Source of the DNA: Bufo bufo
Taxonomy: Eukaryota > Chordata > Amphibia > Anura > Bufonidae
Direction: 5' to 3'
Assembly: GCF_905171765.1 (NCBI RefSeq)
Contig: NC_053391.1
Span: 152,168,839-152,232,838 of the forward strand
Length of the DNA stretch: 64,000 bases
The position numbers and the translations under genes are program-made. This document shows, one piece after another, positions 23,036 to 33,483 of the stretch. The stretch's first letter is position 1. Each line of letters begins with the position of its first letter. The notes beneath the pieces were generated by a model that worked only from the letters and a program-made list of their open reading frames with translations, was not told the DNA's origin and did no database searches.

Positions 23036-23157
23036 TAATCCATCACGCTTTGGCCAAAATGTACACCAATGCCTCATTCAACATCCAGCATGGAGGCAGG
23101 GCGGAGTGCTGGTTGCAGAGTGCTATTGCATTTGTGTTCTTTTCTTTTTTAGATGTC

Positions 23158-23552
23158 GTTTGGCAAACTCTAATCTGGCCTTCCTGTTTTTGAGGCTCAC
23201 CAATGGGTTACATCTTGTGGTGAACCCTCTGTATTCACTCTGGTGAAGTCTTCTCTTGATTGTTGACTTTGACACACATACACCTACCTCCTGGAGAGTG
23301 TTCTTGATCTGGCCAACTGTTGTGAAGGGTGTTTTCTTCACCAGGGAAATAATATTTCGGTCATCCACCACAGTTGTTTTCCGTGGTCTTCCGGGTCTTT
23401 TGGTTTTGCTGAGCTCATCGGTGCATTCCTTCTTTTTAAGAATGTTCCAAACAGTTGTTTTGGCCACGCCTATTGTTTTTGCTATCTCTCTGATGGGTTT
23501 GTTTTGTTTTTTCAGCTTGCTTCACTGATAGTGACAACTCTTTGGATCTCAT
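23158..23552 (-). pseudogene. Tc1 DD34E transposase, N-terminal half
   Basis: A start at 23550-23552 gives MRSKELSLSV. After a small frameshift near 23500 the DNA-binding region reads clearly: IAKTIGVAKTTVWNILKKKE, then KRPGRPRKTTVVDDRN (an AT-hook-like GRPR linker) and VSKSTIKRRLHQSEYRGFTT. It ends in KRHLKK at the 14-bp duplication and resumes at 14464. The remaining sequence out to 23910 is 5' UTR and terminal repeat. Confidence 0.88.
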
Positions 23553-23912
23553 ATTGAGAGTTGACAGCAACAGATTCTAATTGCAAATAGCACACTTGAA
23601 ATGAACTCTGGACCTTTTATCTGCTCATTGTAATTGGGATAATGAGGGAATAACACACACCTGGCCATGGAACAGCTGAGAAACCAATTGTCCCATTATT
23701 TTTGGTCCCTTAACAAGTGGGAGGCACATATGCAAACTGTTGTAATTCCTACACTGTTCACCTGATTTGGATGTAAATACCCTCAAATTAAAGCTGACAG
23801 TCTGCAATTAAAGCACATCTTGTTCATTTCATTTCAAATCCATTGTGGTGGTGTATAGAGCCAAAAATGTTAGAATTGTGTTGATGTCCCAATATTTATG
23901 GACCTGACTGTA

Positions 23913-24830
23913 TTTGCAGTGAAACCAGACGCTTATCTGTAATAATGCCACTAGTAGCACAAAATACCCGCTCAGACAAAACATTGGCGGTAGGGCAGGC
24001 CAGCACCTCCAAGGAGTAGACTGCCAGTTCGTGCCACGTGTCCAGCTTGGAAACCCAGTAGTTGTAAGGCACTGAGGGATCATTGAGGACGCTGACACAG
24101 TCTGCTATGTCCTCCTTCGCTATCTTTCAAAAATTTTCCCACCTTGTGATAGTAGGCAGTGCATCAGGATGAGGGTGCTGGCAGGATGTCGTGAAACTGT
24201 CCCAAGCTTTGGAGAGTGTTGCCCTGCCTCTGTTGTAACTGCTGTGTGTTCCCCTTGTCTCCTCTCCTCGGTTGCCCAAGGAACTATGGACTCTGCCGTC
24301 AGCGTTTTCAGATGGAAATTTTTGGAGCAATCTTTCAAAAAGGACTTTCTCGTATTTCACAGTTTTACTCGTCCTCTCCACCAGAGGAATAAGAGATGAG
24401 AAATTCTCTTTGTAACGGGGGTCAAGAAGTGTGAAAAACCAGTAATCCGTGTTGTCTAAAATGCATTTAACACGCGGGTCGTGGGATAGGCAGCCTAACA
24501 TGAAGTCAGCCATGTGTGCCAGAGTCCCAACAAGCAAGACTTCACTGTCGTCATCAGGAGGATGACTCTTAATATCCTCATCCTCTTCCTCCTCTTCTGC
24601 CCACCCACACAGAACAGATGGAATTAAACTTCCATGGGTACTACCCTCTGTAGCGGAGGCAACCGTCTCCTGCTCCTCCTCCTCCTCTTCATCGTGCAAT
24701 TCACACTAAGAAGACAAACTGAGGGTGGTCTGGCGATCACCCTGTGTAATGTCTTCCCCCATTTCCACCTCTGCCACATGCAAAGCGTCGTCCTTAATTG
24801 TGAGCAGCGAGCATTTGAGTAGGCACAGAA
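23913..24830 (-). pseudogene. hAT transposase fragment (C-terminal third)
   Basis: From 24699 the minus strand reads an acidic Glu-rich stretch, then MADFMLGCLSHDPRVKCILD, FFTLLDPRYKENFSSLIPLV and NRGRATLSKAWDSFTTSCQH. A shift of frame near 24120 leads to the C-terminal dimerisation region (YWVSKLDTWHELAVYSLEVL, CPTANVLSERVF) ending near 23918. It is similar in organisation to the transposase at 3775-5622 but clearly divergent. No terminal repeats are attached. Confidence 0.82.
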
Positions 24831-25505
24831 GTGGGATGGTTATGCTGATACCATGTTCGATCAACACTAAATAGCACCATATAGCAGTCTTAAAAGTGTA
24901 CTACACTTTGCTTTTCTGTTAATAAAGATTATTGCATTCTGGAAACGAGAAGCCCCGTCTCAGTCTACAGTCATCAAGGACACACCAGCAGAGCTGTCCT
25001 TCGGCATATATTCTTCTTAAACTCCACCATCCTTTTGCATGCATGTCTGGTGAGACATCTATCTACCTATGTTCAGGGATATTGTGCTATGCAGTGCTGT
25101 TTATCTAGGTGTAAGTGTTACTTAGGGAAAGAGGTTGTAACTGTTAGATGCTAGACATGTATTCCTATGTATAGGCAGCCATTTTGGACATATGCCCAGT
25201 GTTAATGTAATGTTATAATACATGCTGTTCTATGCTTTCTGCTGATGTATGTTATGCTTTATACTTACACATGTTATTTGTATTCTTATAGTTTTGCCAC
25301 ACAATTGATCACATCAAATATTCCTATTTTGCCAATAAACAAGTTAGACTACAGAGAACAGTCCTCTTATTTGGAAGACAGGAATGGTTTATACTGAATG
25401 TCAGACTGCACATTGTGTGAACGTGTATGAAGACAGAACACTAAGTGTCTGTAGCTCTGCCTCTCCTTCCCCTTCCAGCTTGAACATCATAGGACTGTTT
25501 CACAC
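24831..25505. other. Gene-free stretch with LTR-like signals
   Basis: AATAAA occurs at 24920-24930 and 25335-25345, each followed by GC-richer sequence as in LTR R-U5 regions. I could not find paired LTR ends, target duplications or coding sequence. Confidence 0.35.
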
Positions 25506-25508
25506 TAA

Positions 25509-25775
25509 GGCCCCTTGCAGACGAGCGATACAGATTAGGTCTGGATGCGTTCAGTTAAAAATGCGCGATTTCGCAAGCAAGTTTATTCAGTTTTGCCTGC
25601 GATTGTGTTCAGTTGTTCAGTTTTATCGCTCGGGTGAAATGTGCATTGATGCATTTACAAACAACATCTCTTAGCAACCACCCGTGAAAAACGCATCGCA
25701 TCCACACTTGCTTGCAGATACGATTTTCACACAGCCCCATTTCCTTCTATGGGGCCAGCGTTGCGTGAAAAACGC
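25509..25775. mobile_element. MITE, left part (split by the PLE insertion)
   Basis: It starts GGCCCCTTGCAGACGAGCGA after TAA. Its middle (TGCGTGAAAAACGCAGAATA) is cut at 25776-25789, and the element resumes at about 32407 with GTTGCGATTTTCACGCAACG, finishing near 32565. The two parts join at the 14-bp duplication AGAATATAGAACAT. Confidence 0.65.
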
Positions 25776-26302
25776 AGAATATAGAACATTGTAATATAGT
25801 TGCTTCAATGGCGCTCTGTGTGTGTACTAGACTGTGGCAGCGGTATCGCAGCAGAACCGCAAGATCTGCCGCACTGAAGAAGGCACTATTATAAAGGATA
25901 ATGATACTGCGCTCTGGGACTAAGTGTAGTTGAATGTAGTGGGGAATGGCACGGTGGAAGCTTGTACTATCTATAATATAGCACACACAAGTATACACCA
26001 ACCCAAAATATCTTCCTAACATGGAAAATGTACCTGTATTTAAGTATGTAGATTCCTGCTCGATGCGGTAGTCGCACCTTCCTGGAGTCAGGGATTGCCA
26101 ATTGCACTGATGTTGATTCGCCGATTCACCGATGCTGGAGTCCGGGATGTGGGCCTGTCAGTGTTCCGTATAGTTGGCGTGCTACTTCGCGCCCCGGCCG
26201 GTAGCGTGATGCTGCAGCAGGTAGGGGTTGGACAATTTTTTGCGCTCACTAGGAGCAGCGAGTGACGTCACTACCGCGGTCATCAGTGACCACAGGTGCC
26301 AA

Positions 26303-26358
26303 GGGTATCATTCCCAACGCGTTTCGAACAGACGCTGTTCTTCATCAGGGAGTGTTAC
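26303..26358 (-). ncRNA. Hammerhead-ribozyme-like motif (PLE left end)
   Basis: On the minus strand GTAACACTCC is followed by CTGATGA, a 6-bp stem GAACAG/CTGTTC, GAAAC, GCGTT and GGGAATGATAC. The two outer strands can pair at about 9 of 11 positions (stem I). A very short stem III (AC-GC-GT) is the minimal form known for hammerheads in PLE terminal repeats. One extra A follows CTGATGA. Self-cleavage is inferred, not shown. Confidence 0.6.
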
Positions 26359-26455
26359 ATGGCTACTAACGCTCTCTCTATTTATGCGCTCATGCCCAGC
26401 TCATAAAAATTAACCCCTTCTGTGCCATTGCTATACGGATCTACCAGTTTGGCCA

Positions 26456-29090
26456 TTATTCAAAAGCGAACAGCTCTATTTCAGCATTTAGACCATTAGG
26501 CATTAATGTGTCCATATTAAATATCCATTTTGCCTCTATTCTGGACATTTCTTTAATATAGTCGCCACCCCTTTTGTTTCTCTGTATTATTTCCACCCCA
26601 CAGAAGTTGGAACCAACAAAACTCCCTCCATGTTTCTTATTGTAGTGACGGGACAATGGGTGACCTTCATACTTTCTCTCTATATTGTATATATGTTCCC
26701 CTATCCTCTTTTTAGGGGTCTCTTGGTGCGGCCCACATATATCTTTTTGCAAGGGCACGTTATTGTATATATAACTCCCTTGCTGTTACAAGTTATAAAT
26801 TATTTTATGGGTTGCTTGTATGATTCCTCCGTATTAATTATTTGAGTTTAGATTTTTTTTTTATCTTGAGATATTTTGCAGCCTTTACATATTTTACATG
26901 GATAAAAACCTCCCCCTCCTCCTCATTTTTTCCTGTGGTTTGTCTTTTTTACATTTATTCCCGTACATTTGCTTGTGGGGGCGATCATGTTGCCTATGTT
27001 TTGTGCCTTCCGGAATATGAATTTGGGTTCTTTTGGAATCATTTCACCTATGACCTTGTCCTCTTTGAGGATATCCCAATGTTTTTTTTATAATTTTCTG
27101 GAAAAATGGTACCTGGTTACTATATGGTGTAATGATAGGCGGGATTATCATTTCAGTTTCATTCTCCATTGTTTTTCCTCTATTTTTTCTTTCCATTAGT
27201 AGGGTCTGTCTGTTTATTTGATTTATTTCTAATTTCTGTTGTATCAATTTTATAACCCTTATGTTTAATTTTTTTCTGTAAAAATTCTGCCTCCCTTTCA
27301 TATTCTTTTATTTCTGTGCAATTTCTTTTAAGTCTCATAAATTGGCTCCGTGGAATGTTTTCCAACCATCTAGGTAGATGGCAGCTCTCCATGGCAATAA
27401 AGCTGTTTCCATCAGTAGGTTTGTTGCAAGTCTTAGTAAATAACTTGTCCCCCTCCGCATAAATTGTTAAATCTAAAAAGTGTATTTCTTTATTGCTATA
27501 AGTTGACACGAACGCTAGATAAAAATAATTTTTATTAATTTCCTTTATAAATTCCTGCAGTTTTATTTCCCCCCCATCCCATATAAAAATTATATCGTAG
27601 ATAAAATGCCGCCAGAGGACGAGACCCGCACGGAGGGGGCGCCGTCGGGGTGGATGAATTGCTCTTCCCACCATCCGACATATAAATTTGCGAACCACGG
27701 TGCGAATCTCCTCCCCATCGTGGTCCCCCACGTCTGGAGATAAAAATTTTCATTGCATAAAAATTGGTTTTTAGTTAAAATGAACATAATGCATTCTCCT
27801 AAAAAGTTTATTTGAGCCTCTGGCATCTCTCCTTTTATTTTCAAAAAATGTTGAACAGCGTCCACCCCTTTTTAGTTTTCTATAACGGTGTACAGTGATT
27901 TCACGTCTAATGTACCAATAATATAATTTTCTTTCCATTCTATATTGTTTAAAATTTGTAGTGTATGTTTAGTGTCCTTTAGGTAAGTTGGGAGTACCCG
28001 TACATATGGTTGTAATTGTTGATCAATGTATCTAGATAGCGAACTAGTGAGACAATCTATGCCTGACACTATCGGTCTCCCTGGTGGTTTTTGGGTGTCT
28101 TTATTTATCTTTGGGTTGTAATATAGCACTGCAATTTTTGGATGTTCATTATTGATGAACACAGCTTCTTTTTTATTCAGAATGCCTAGATCTCTGCCTT
28201 TTTGGACTACCCCCCTCAGTTGTTTTTTTAAAAATTTCAGTTGGATAATTTCTTAGTTTTTTATATGTTCTTCTGTCACTCAATATGTTCTCAGCTTCCT
28301 TTTTATAGTCTTTGATGTTCATTATGACTATACCCCTGCCTTTATCGGCGGGGCGGATAATGATGTCATGATTATTTTGCATGATGGTGATGGCCTTCTT
28401 TTCCTCTTCAGTAATGTTACACATGTATTGGGGATTTTTTGGGTAACAAATTTTTCTTATGTCCCTAGTTACCTGGTTCATGAAACTGTTCCAAGCCGAG
28501 GAGTATTCCTGTAATGGATTATATTTTGATTTTGGCTTCAAATCTGTATGTTTGAAGCCATTTGTAAGTTCCTCCCCTATTCCATATTTTTTATCAGGCT
28601 GATTTTGTTTCGATATTTTTTTCAACGCTAATCGTCTCATGAACCTTCTGACCCCTATAAAGGCCTGGAATTTATTGAGGTAAACGGTTGGGGCAAATTT
28701 TAGTCCATTTTTTAGAATCCTTTCTTCTCCTATTGTAAGTATGTGATTGCTCAGGTTATATATTTTTTGCCCCCATCCATCATCTGTTGCTACTTCCCCC
28801 GTTATTTTTTTCTTTTTTTTGGAGAATTTACCCCCTCTACAGCCCCTTTTTTGTTTCCGTTTTTTCGGATCTGAAAAAAATCCTTTTTTAACGTTTTTCT
28901 AATACTACCCCTCTTTTTGTTAGTTATTTCAAGATTTTCACTATTTATTTCCTCATCTACAAACAGTTCTTCCCTTTTTTATCCATGATTTTTTCCTGAT
29001 GTTACTGCTGCACTATATGTCATCCCCACAGAATTTCTCCTTGGTTCAGGTTTTCCCCCTCTTTTTTTTGTTGTTGTTATCCTCTTTTTT
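26456..29090 (-). pseudogene. PLE polyprotein: reverse transcriptase plus GIY-YIG endonuclease
   Basis: Read from about 29090: a basic N-terminal region with stops; IIRPADKGRGIVIMN near 28350, diagnostic of Penelope RTs; RPIVSGIDCLTSSLSRYID; the catalytic strand TLDVKSLYT near 27900; GTTMGRRFAPWFANLYVG near 27690; and FIYDIIFIWDG near 27590, where the first Asp of the paired-Asp motif is Tyr. The C-terminal RT region (LRLKRNCTEIKEYEREAEFL type) follows. The GIY-YIG nuclease (IGEHIYNIERKYEGHPLSRH) ends at 26456. Frames change at about 28165, 27868, 27640, 27250 and 26800. The predicted function is target-primed reverse transcription, but this copy is dead. Confidence 0.9.
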
Positions 29091-29100
29091 TCTTTTGTAG

Positions 29101-29884
29101 CGTCCTCTGGCGGCGTTTTATCGACGATATAATCTTTATATGGGATGGGGGGGAATAAAACTGGAGGAATTTTTTAAGGAAATTAATAAAAATGAATTTT
29201 ATCTAGAGTTCGTGTCAACTTATAGCAATAAAGAAATACTCTTTTTAGATTTAACTATTTATGCGGAGGGGGACAAGTTATTTACGAAGACTTGCAACAA
29301 ACCTACTGATGGAAACAGCTTTATTGCCATGGAGATCTGCCATCTACCTAGATGGTTGGAAAACATTCCATGGAGCCAATTTATGAGACTCAAAAGAAAT
29401 TGCACAGAAATAAAAGAATACGAAAGGGAGGCGGAATTTTTACCGAGAAAAATTGAACATAAGGGTTATGATAAAATAAAATTGATACAACAAATTAGAA
29501 ATAAATCAAATAAACAGACAGACCCTACTAATGGAAAGAAAAAATAGAGGAAAAACAATGGAGAATGAAACTGAAATGACAATCCCGCCTATCATTACAC
29601 CATATAGTAACCAGGTACCATTTTTAAAAAAAATTATAAAAAAACATTGGGATATCCTCAAAGAGGACAAGGTCATAGGTGAAATGATTCCAAAGGAACC
29701 CAAATTTATATTCCGGAAGGCACAAAACATAGGCAACATGATCGCCCCCACAAGTAAATGTACGGGAATAAATGTAAAAAAGACAAACCACAGGAAAAAA
29801 TGGGAAGGAGGGGAGGTTTCTATCCATGTAAAATATGTAAAGGCTGCAAAATATCTCAAGATAAAAAAGTCTAAACTCAAATAA
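29101..29884 (+). pseudogene. PLE RT C-terminal region, 5'-truncated plus-strand copy
   Basis: The copy begins within VLWRRFIDDIIFIWDGG, so it retains the catalytic Asp pair that is damaged in the minus copy. A one-base shift follows near 29150. The frame 29155-29547 (FVSTYSNKEILFLDLTIYAE, NKPTDGNSFIAMEICHLPRW) and the frame 29531-29884 (MENETEMTIPPIITPYSNQV, then GNMIAPTSKC) cover the RT thumb and the linker to the endonuclease. The Tc1 at 29957 separates it from its GIY-YIG domain. Confidence 0.88.
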
Positions 29885-29956
29885 TTAATACGGAGGAATC
29901 ATACAAGCAACCCATAAAAGAATTTATAACTTGTAACAGCAAGGGAGTTATATATA

Positions 29957-31514
29957 CAGTCGTGGCCAAAAGTTTTGAGAATTACATAAATATTGGAAAT
30001 TGGAAAAGTTGCTGTTTAAGTTTTTATAATAGCAATTTGCATATACTCCAGAATGTTATGAAGAGTGATCAGATGAATTGCATAGTCCTTCTTTGCCATG
30101 AAAATTAACTTAATCCCAAAAAAAACTTTCCACTGCATTTCATTGCTGTCATTAAAGGACCTGCTGAGATCATTTCAGTAATCGTCTTGTTAACTCAGGT
30201 GAGAATGTTGACGAGCACAAGGCTGGAGATCATTATGTCAGGCTGATTGGGTTAAAATGGCAGACTTGACATGTTAAAAGGAGGGTGATGCTTGAAATCA
30301 TTGTTCTTCCATTGTTAACCATGGTGACCTGCAAAGAAATGCGTGCAGCCATCATTGCGTTGCATAAAAATGGCTTCACCGGCAAGGATATTGTGGCTAC
30401 TAAGATTGCACCTCAATGAACAATTTATAGGATCATCAAGAACTTCAAGGAAAGAGGTTCAATTCTTGTTAAGAAGGCTTCAGGGCGTCCAAGAAAGTCC
30501 AGCAAGCGCCAGGATCGTCTCCTAAAGAGGATTCAGCTGCGGGATCGGAGTGCCACCAGTGCAGAGCTTGCTCAGGAATGGCAGCAGGCAGGTGTGAGCG
30601 TATCTGCACGCACAGTGAGGCGAAGACTTTTGGAAGATGGCCTGGTGTCAAGAAGGGCAGCAAAGAAGCCACTTCTCTCCAAAAAAAAACATCAGGGACA
30701 GATTAATCTTCTGCAGAAAGTATGGTGAATGGACTGCTGAGGACTGGGGCAAAGTCATATTCTCCGATGAAGCCTCTTTCTGATTGTTTGGGGCATCTGG
30801 AAAAAGGCTTGTCCGGAGAAGAAAAGGTGAGCGCTACCATCAGTCCTGTGTCATGCCAACAGTAAAGCATCCTGAGACCATTCATGTGTGGGGTTGCTTC
30901 TCATCCAAGGGAGTGGGCTCACTCACAATTTTGCCCAAAAACACAGCCATGAATAAAGAATGGTACCAAAACACCCTCCAACAGCAACTTCTTCCAACAA
31001 TCCAACAACAGTTTGGTGAAGAACAATGCATTTTCCAGCACGATGGAGCACCGTGCCATAAGGCAAAAGTGATAACTAAGTGGCTCGGGGACCAAAACGT
31101 TGACATTTTGGGTCCATGGCCTGGAAACTCCCCAGATCTTAATCCCATTGAGAACTTGTGGTCAATCCTCAAGAGGAGGGTGGACAAACAAAAACCCACT
31201 AATTCTGACAAACTCCAAGAAGTGATTATGAAAGAATGGGTTGCTATCAGTCAGGAATTGGCCCAGAAGTTGATTGAGAGCATGCCCAGTCGAATTGCAG
31301 AGGTCCTGAAAAAGAAGGGCCAACACTGCAAATACTGACTCTTTGCATAAATGTCATGTAATTGTCGATAAAAGCCTTTGAAACGTATGAAGTGCGTGTA
31401 ATTATATTTCACTACATCACAGAAACAACTGAAACAAAGATCTAAAAGCAGTTTAGCAGCAAAGTTTGTGAAAACTAATATTTGTGTCATTCTCAAAACT
31501 TTCGGCCATGACTG
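29957..31514 (+). mobile_element. Tc1/mariner DD35E element inserted in the PLE
   Basis: The 1558-bp element begins CAGTCGTGGCCAAAAGTTTT and ends with its near inverse, flanked by TA (29955-29956, 31515-31516). The uninterrupted PLE sequence is preserved in the inverted copy at about 26750-26785. This gives a direct empty-site comparison. A related copy enters the window at 63485. Confidence 0.95.
30321..31338 (+). pseudogene. Tc1 DD35E transposase, broken
   Basis: From the ATG at 30321 (MVTCKEMRAAIIALHKNG) the helix-turn-helix half is readable, with a stop at about 30417 (Ser codon position in the sister copy at 63858). An extra A in the A-run at 30680 shifts the frame. The catalytic Asp in SDEASF is in the original frame, followed by a TGA at about 30780. 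From 30784 the catalytic half is clean: D in FQHDGAPCH and E in NPIENLW with 35 residues between, the DD35E class (Traveler-type families have been described). It ends at 31338. At least three lesions make it inactive. Confidence 0.92.
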
Positions 31515-31516
31515 TA

Positions 31517-31827
31517 CAATAACGTGCCCTTGCAAAAAGATATATGTGGGCCGCACCAAGAGACCCCTAAAAAAGAGGATAGGGGAACATATATACAATA
31601 TAGAGAGAAAGTATGAAGGTCACCCATTGTCCCGTCACTACAATATGAAACATGGAGGGAGTTTTGTTGGTTCCAACTTCTGTGGGGTGGAAATAATACA
31701 GAGAAACAAAAGGGGTGGCGACTATATTAAAGAAATGTCCAGAATAGAGGCAAAATGGATATTTAATATAGACACATTAATGCCTAATGGTCTAAATGCT
31801 GAAATAGAGCTGTTCGCTTTTGAATAA
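31517..31827 (+). pseudogene. PLE GIY-YIG endonuclease domain, plus-strand copy
   Basis: Immediately after the Tc1 the PLE resumes with TITCPCKKIYVGRTKRPLKK, the YIG half of the nuclease motif, then RIGEHIYNIERKYEGHPLSR and IEAKWIFNIDTLMPNG, to a stop at 31827. The domain nicks target DNA in active PLEs. The Tc1 landed within the GIY half of the motif (GVIYT), so this copy is disrupted by insertion rather than by decay. Confidence 0.9.
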
Positions 31828-31923
31828 TGGCCAAACTGGTAGATCCGTATAGCAATGGCACAGAAGGGGTTAATTTTTAGGAGCTGGGCATGAGCGCATA
31901 AATAGAGAGAGCGTCAGTAGCCA

Positions 31924-31979
31924 TGTAACACTCCCTGATAAAGAACAGTGTCTGTTTGAAACGCGTTGGGGAGATACCC
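31924..31979 (+). ncRNA. Hammerhead-ribozyme-like motif (PLE right end)
   Basis: This is the inverted counterpart of 26303-26358: GTAACACTCC, CTGATAA (one core change from CTGATGA), stem GAACAG/CTGTTT, GAAAC, GCGTT and a pairing 3' strand GGGGAGATACC. The core substitution predicts loss of activity in this copy. Confidence 0.5.
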
Positions 31980-32565
31980 TTGGCACCTGTGGTTACTGAC
32001 GACCGCGGTAGTGACGTCACTCGCTGCTCCTAGTGAGCGCAAAAAATTGTCCAACCCCTACCTGCTGCAGCATCACGCCACCGGCCGGGGCGCGAAGCAG
32101 CACGCCAACTATACGGAACACTGACAGGCTCACATCCCGGACTCCAGCATCAGTGAATCGGCGAATTGACATCAGTGCAATCGGCAATCCCTGACTCCAG
32201 GAAGGTGCGACTACCGCATCGAGCAGGAATCTACATACTTAAATACAGGTACATTGTCCATGTTAGGAAGATATTTTGGGTTGGTGTATACTTGTGTGCT
32301 ATATTATAGATAGTACAAGCTTCCACCGTGCCATTCCCCACTACATTCAACTACACTTAGTCCCAGAGTGCAGTATCAATATCCTTTATAATAGAATATA
32401 GAACATGTTGCGATTTTCACGCAACGCACAAATAATGTGTAAAAAACAACACTCATGTACAAATCCCTATTGAAATGAATGGGTCCAGATTCAGTGCAGG
32501 CGCAATGCGTTCGCATTACGCATTGCACCCGCGCAGAATACTCACTCGTGTAAAAGGAAACTTAC

Positions 32566-33028
32566 TTTGTGCCATTCTGGTTTTGAAATCTGGCAGAGGA
32601 TCTCAAAACCGGGCCAAAATGTTTCCGTTTTGTCCCCATTCTTTCTCAATGTGGACAAAACTGATCAGGATGCATTCCATTGAGTTTTGTTGCGTTTTTT
32701 GACCAGACACAAAACAGCTGTGAGCTGTGGTTTTGTGTCCGTTCTTCAAAACTGAACAAACCAGATCTGGCATCAAAATCAATGTAAGTCAATGATGCTG
32801 GATCCGGGTTTTGTTTTGGAATCCAAAAACGTATCCGTCACCAATTGACTAACAATGATTTTACTGCTGGATCCAATTTGTTCAATTTTGATGTAACACA
32901 ACCGCATGACAATGGAACGGATGCATCCTGATGTGTTAACCTCTGCCAGATCTCAATACCACAAAACGCAAGTGTGAAACAGGCCATAGATGCAAGGCTG
33001 CTTGAAGCCCTGCTGGAAATCCCTGCCC
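32566..33028. other. Probable MITE, no gene
   Basis: Sequence between CTGGTTTTGAAATCTGGCAG (about 32578) and its approximate inverse near 32940 (CTCTGCCAGATCTCAATACC) looks like an older inverted-repeat element. No coding signal. Confidence 0.45.
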
Positions 33029-33031
33029 TAA

Positions 33032-33483
33032 GGCCTCATGCACACAACCGTTGTTGGCAGGTACTTGTATTGCAGCCTGCACAAAGTGGGTCCGCAATAT
33101 ACGGGCACCGGCCTGTATCACGGATCACGGATGCAGACCCATTCACTTGAATGGGTCTGCAATCCGGAAGGTATGGTTTGGTGGTTGAACTTGATGGACT
33201 CATGTCTTTTTTCAACCGTATTTACTATGTAGCTATGTAACCCCACAAATACACTTACGTGCTTACGTGGGCTTTTTGTTCCTGCCTCCGCACCGCAAAA
33301 AAGTTTTGCATCCAACGTCAATATGGAAAGAGGTTTACTTACTTTTGCCACTCGCAGAGCTGTGATATTGCGGACAAGTGAATCGGTCCACTTCCACATA
33401 TGGCAGGCACATGGTCGTTGCCAATGAATTGCGGCCCGCAATTTGTTTTTAGCAGCATGGGCATAGGCCATGTGCATGAGGCC
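33032..33483. mobile_element. MITE with GGCCTCATGCACA ends and TAA duplication
   Basis: The ends are GGCCTCATGCACACAACCG and its inverse at 33462-33483, with TAA at 33029-33031 and 33484-33486. It resembles the MITEs at 8837-9168 and 33686-42764. It carries a LINE tail insertion at about 33173-33240. Confidence 0.75.
33173..33240 (+). mobile_element. CR1/L2-type LINE 3' tail
   Basis: TTGAACTTGATGGACTCATG, TTTTTTCAACC and an ACTATGTAGCTATGTAA ending form the characteristic 3' tail of a short 5'-truncated LINE copy. Confidence 0.65.

Larger units (their letters stand above)
14465..23143. mobile_element. 8.7-kb composite insertion with 14-bp target duplication
   Basis: CTTTTTTAGATGTC is duplicated at 14451-14464 and 23144-23157, and it falls inside one Tc1 transposase codon run. 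Both inner edges carry the same phase of a 538-bp repeat (GAGTGCTGGTTGCAGAGTGC at 14466 and about 23104). Inside are the repeat array, a gypsy element and a PLE-like segment with a hammerhead-like motif. The duplication length matches the PLE insertions at 25790-32392 and 39293-41456, so I infer target-primed insertion of a PLE-related composite. Confidence 0.7.
13583..23910 (-). mobile_element. Tc1/mariner DD34E element split by an 8.7-kb insertion
   Basis: Left end CAGTCAGGTCCATAAATATT starts at 13583 after TA. The matching inverted end finishes at 23910 before TA. Removing 14465-23143 plus one copy of its 14-bp duplication leaves ~1.6 kb, the normal size. On the minus strand the transposase N-terminal half lies at 23158-23552 and the C-terminal half at 13836-14464. 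The left neighbour is BEL/Pao and the right neighbour is hAT sequence, so the original target is not obvious. Confidence 0.9.
25790..32392. mobile_element. Penelope-like element, inverted dimer insertion
   Basis: A 14-bp target duplication AGAATATAGAACAT borders the block (25776-25789, 32393-32406). Inside are a long minus-strand PLE copy (from about 29090 down to 25870) and a 5'-truncated plus-strand copy (29101-32392). They are joined head to head near 29095. The outer ~500 bp of both are reverse complements (for example TTCCTAACATGGAAAATGTA at about 26005 and its inverse near 32255). The plus copy carries a Tc1 insertion at 29957-31514. Confidence 0.88.

Noticed and set aside
24900..25380. 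BEL or ERV-type LTR pair
   Set aside because: Two AATAAA signals are present, but the two halves are not similar and no TG...CA ends with target duplication could be defined.
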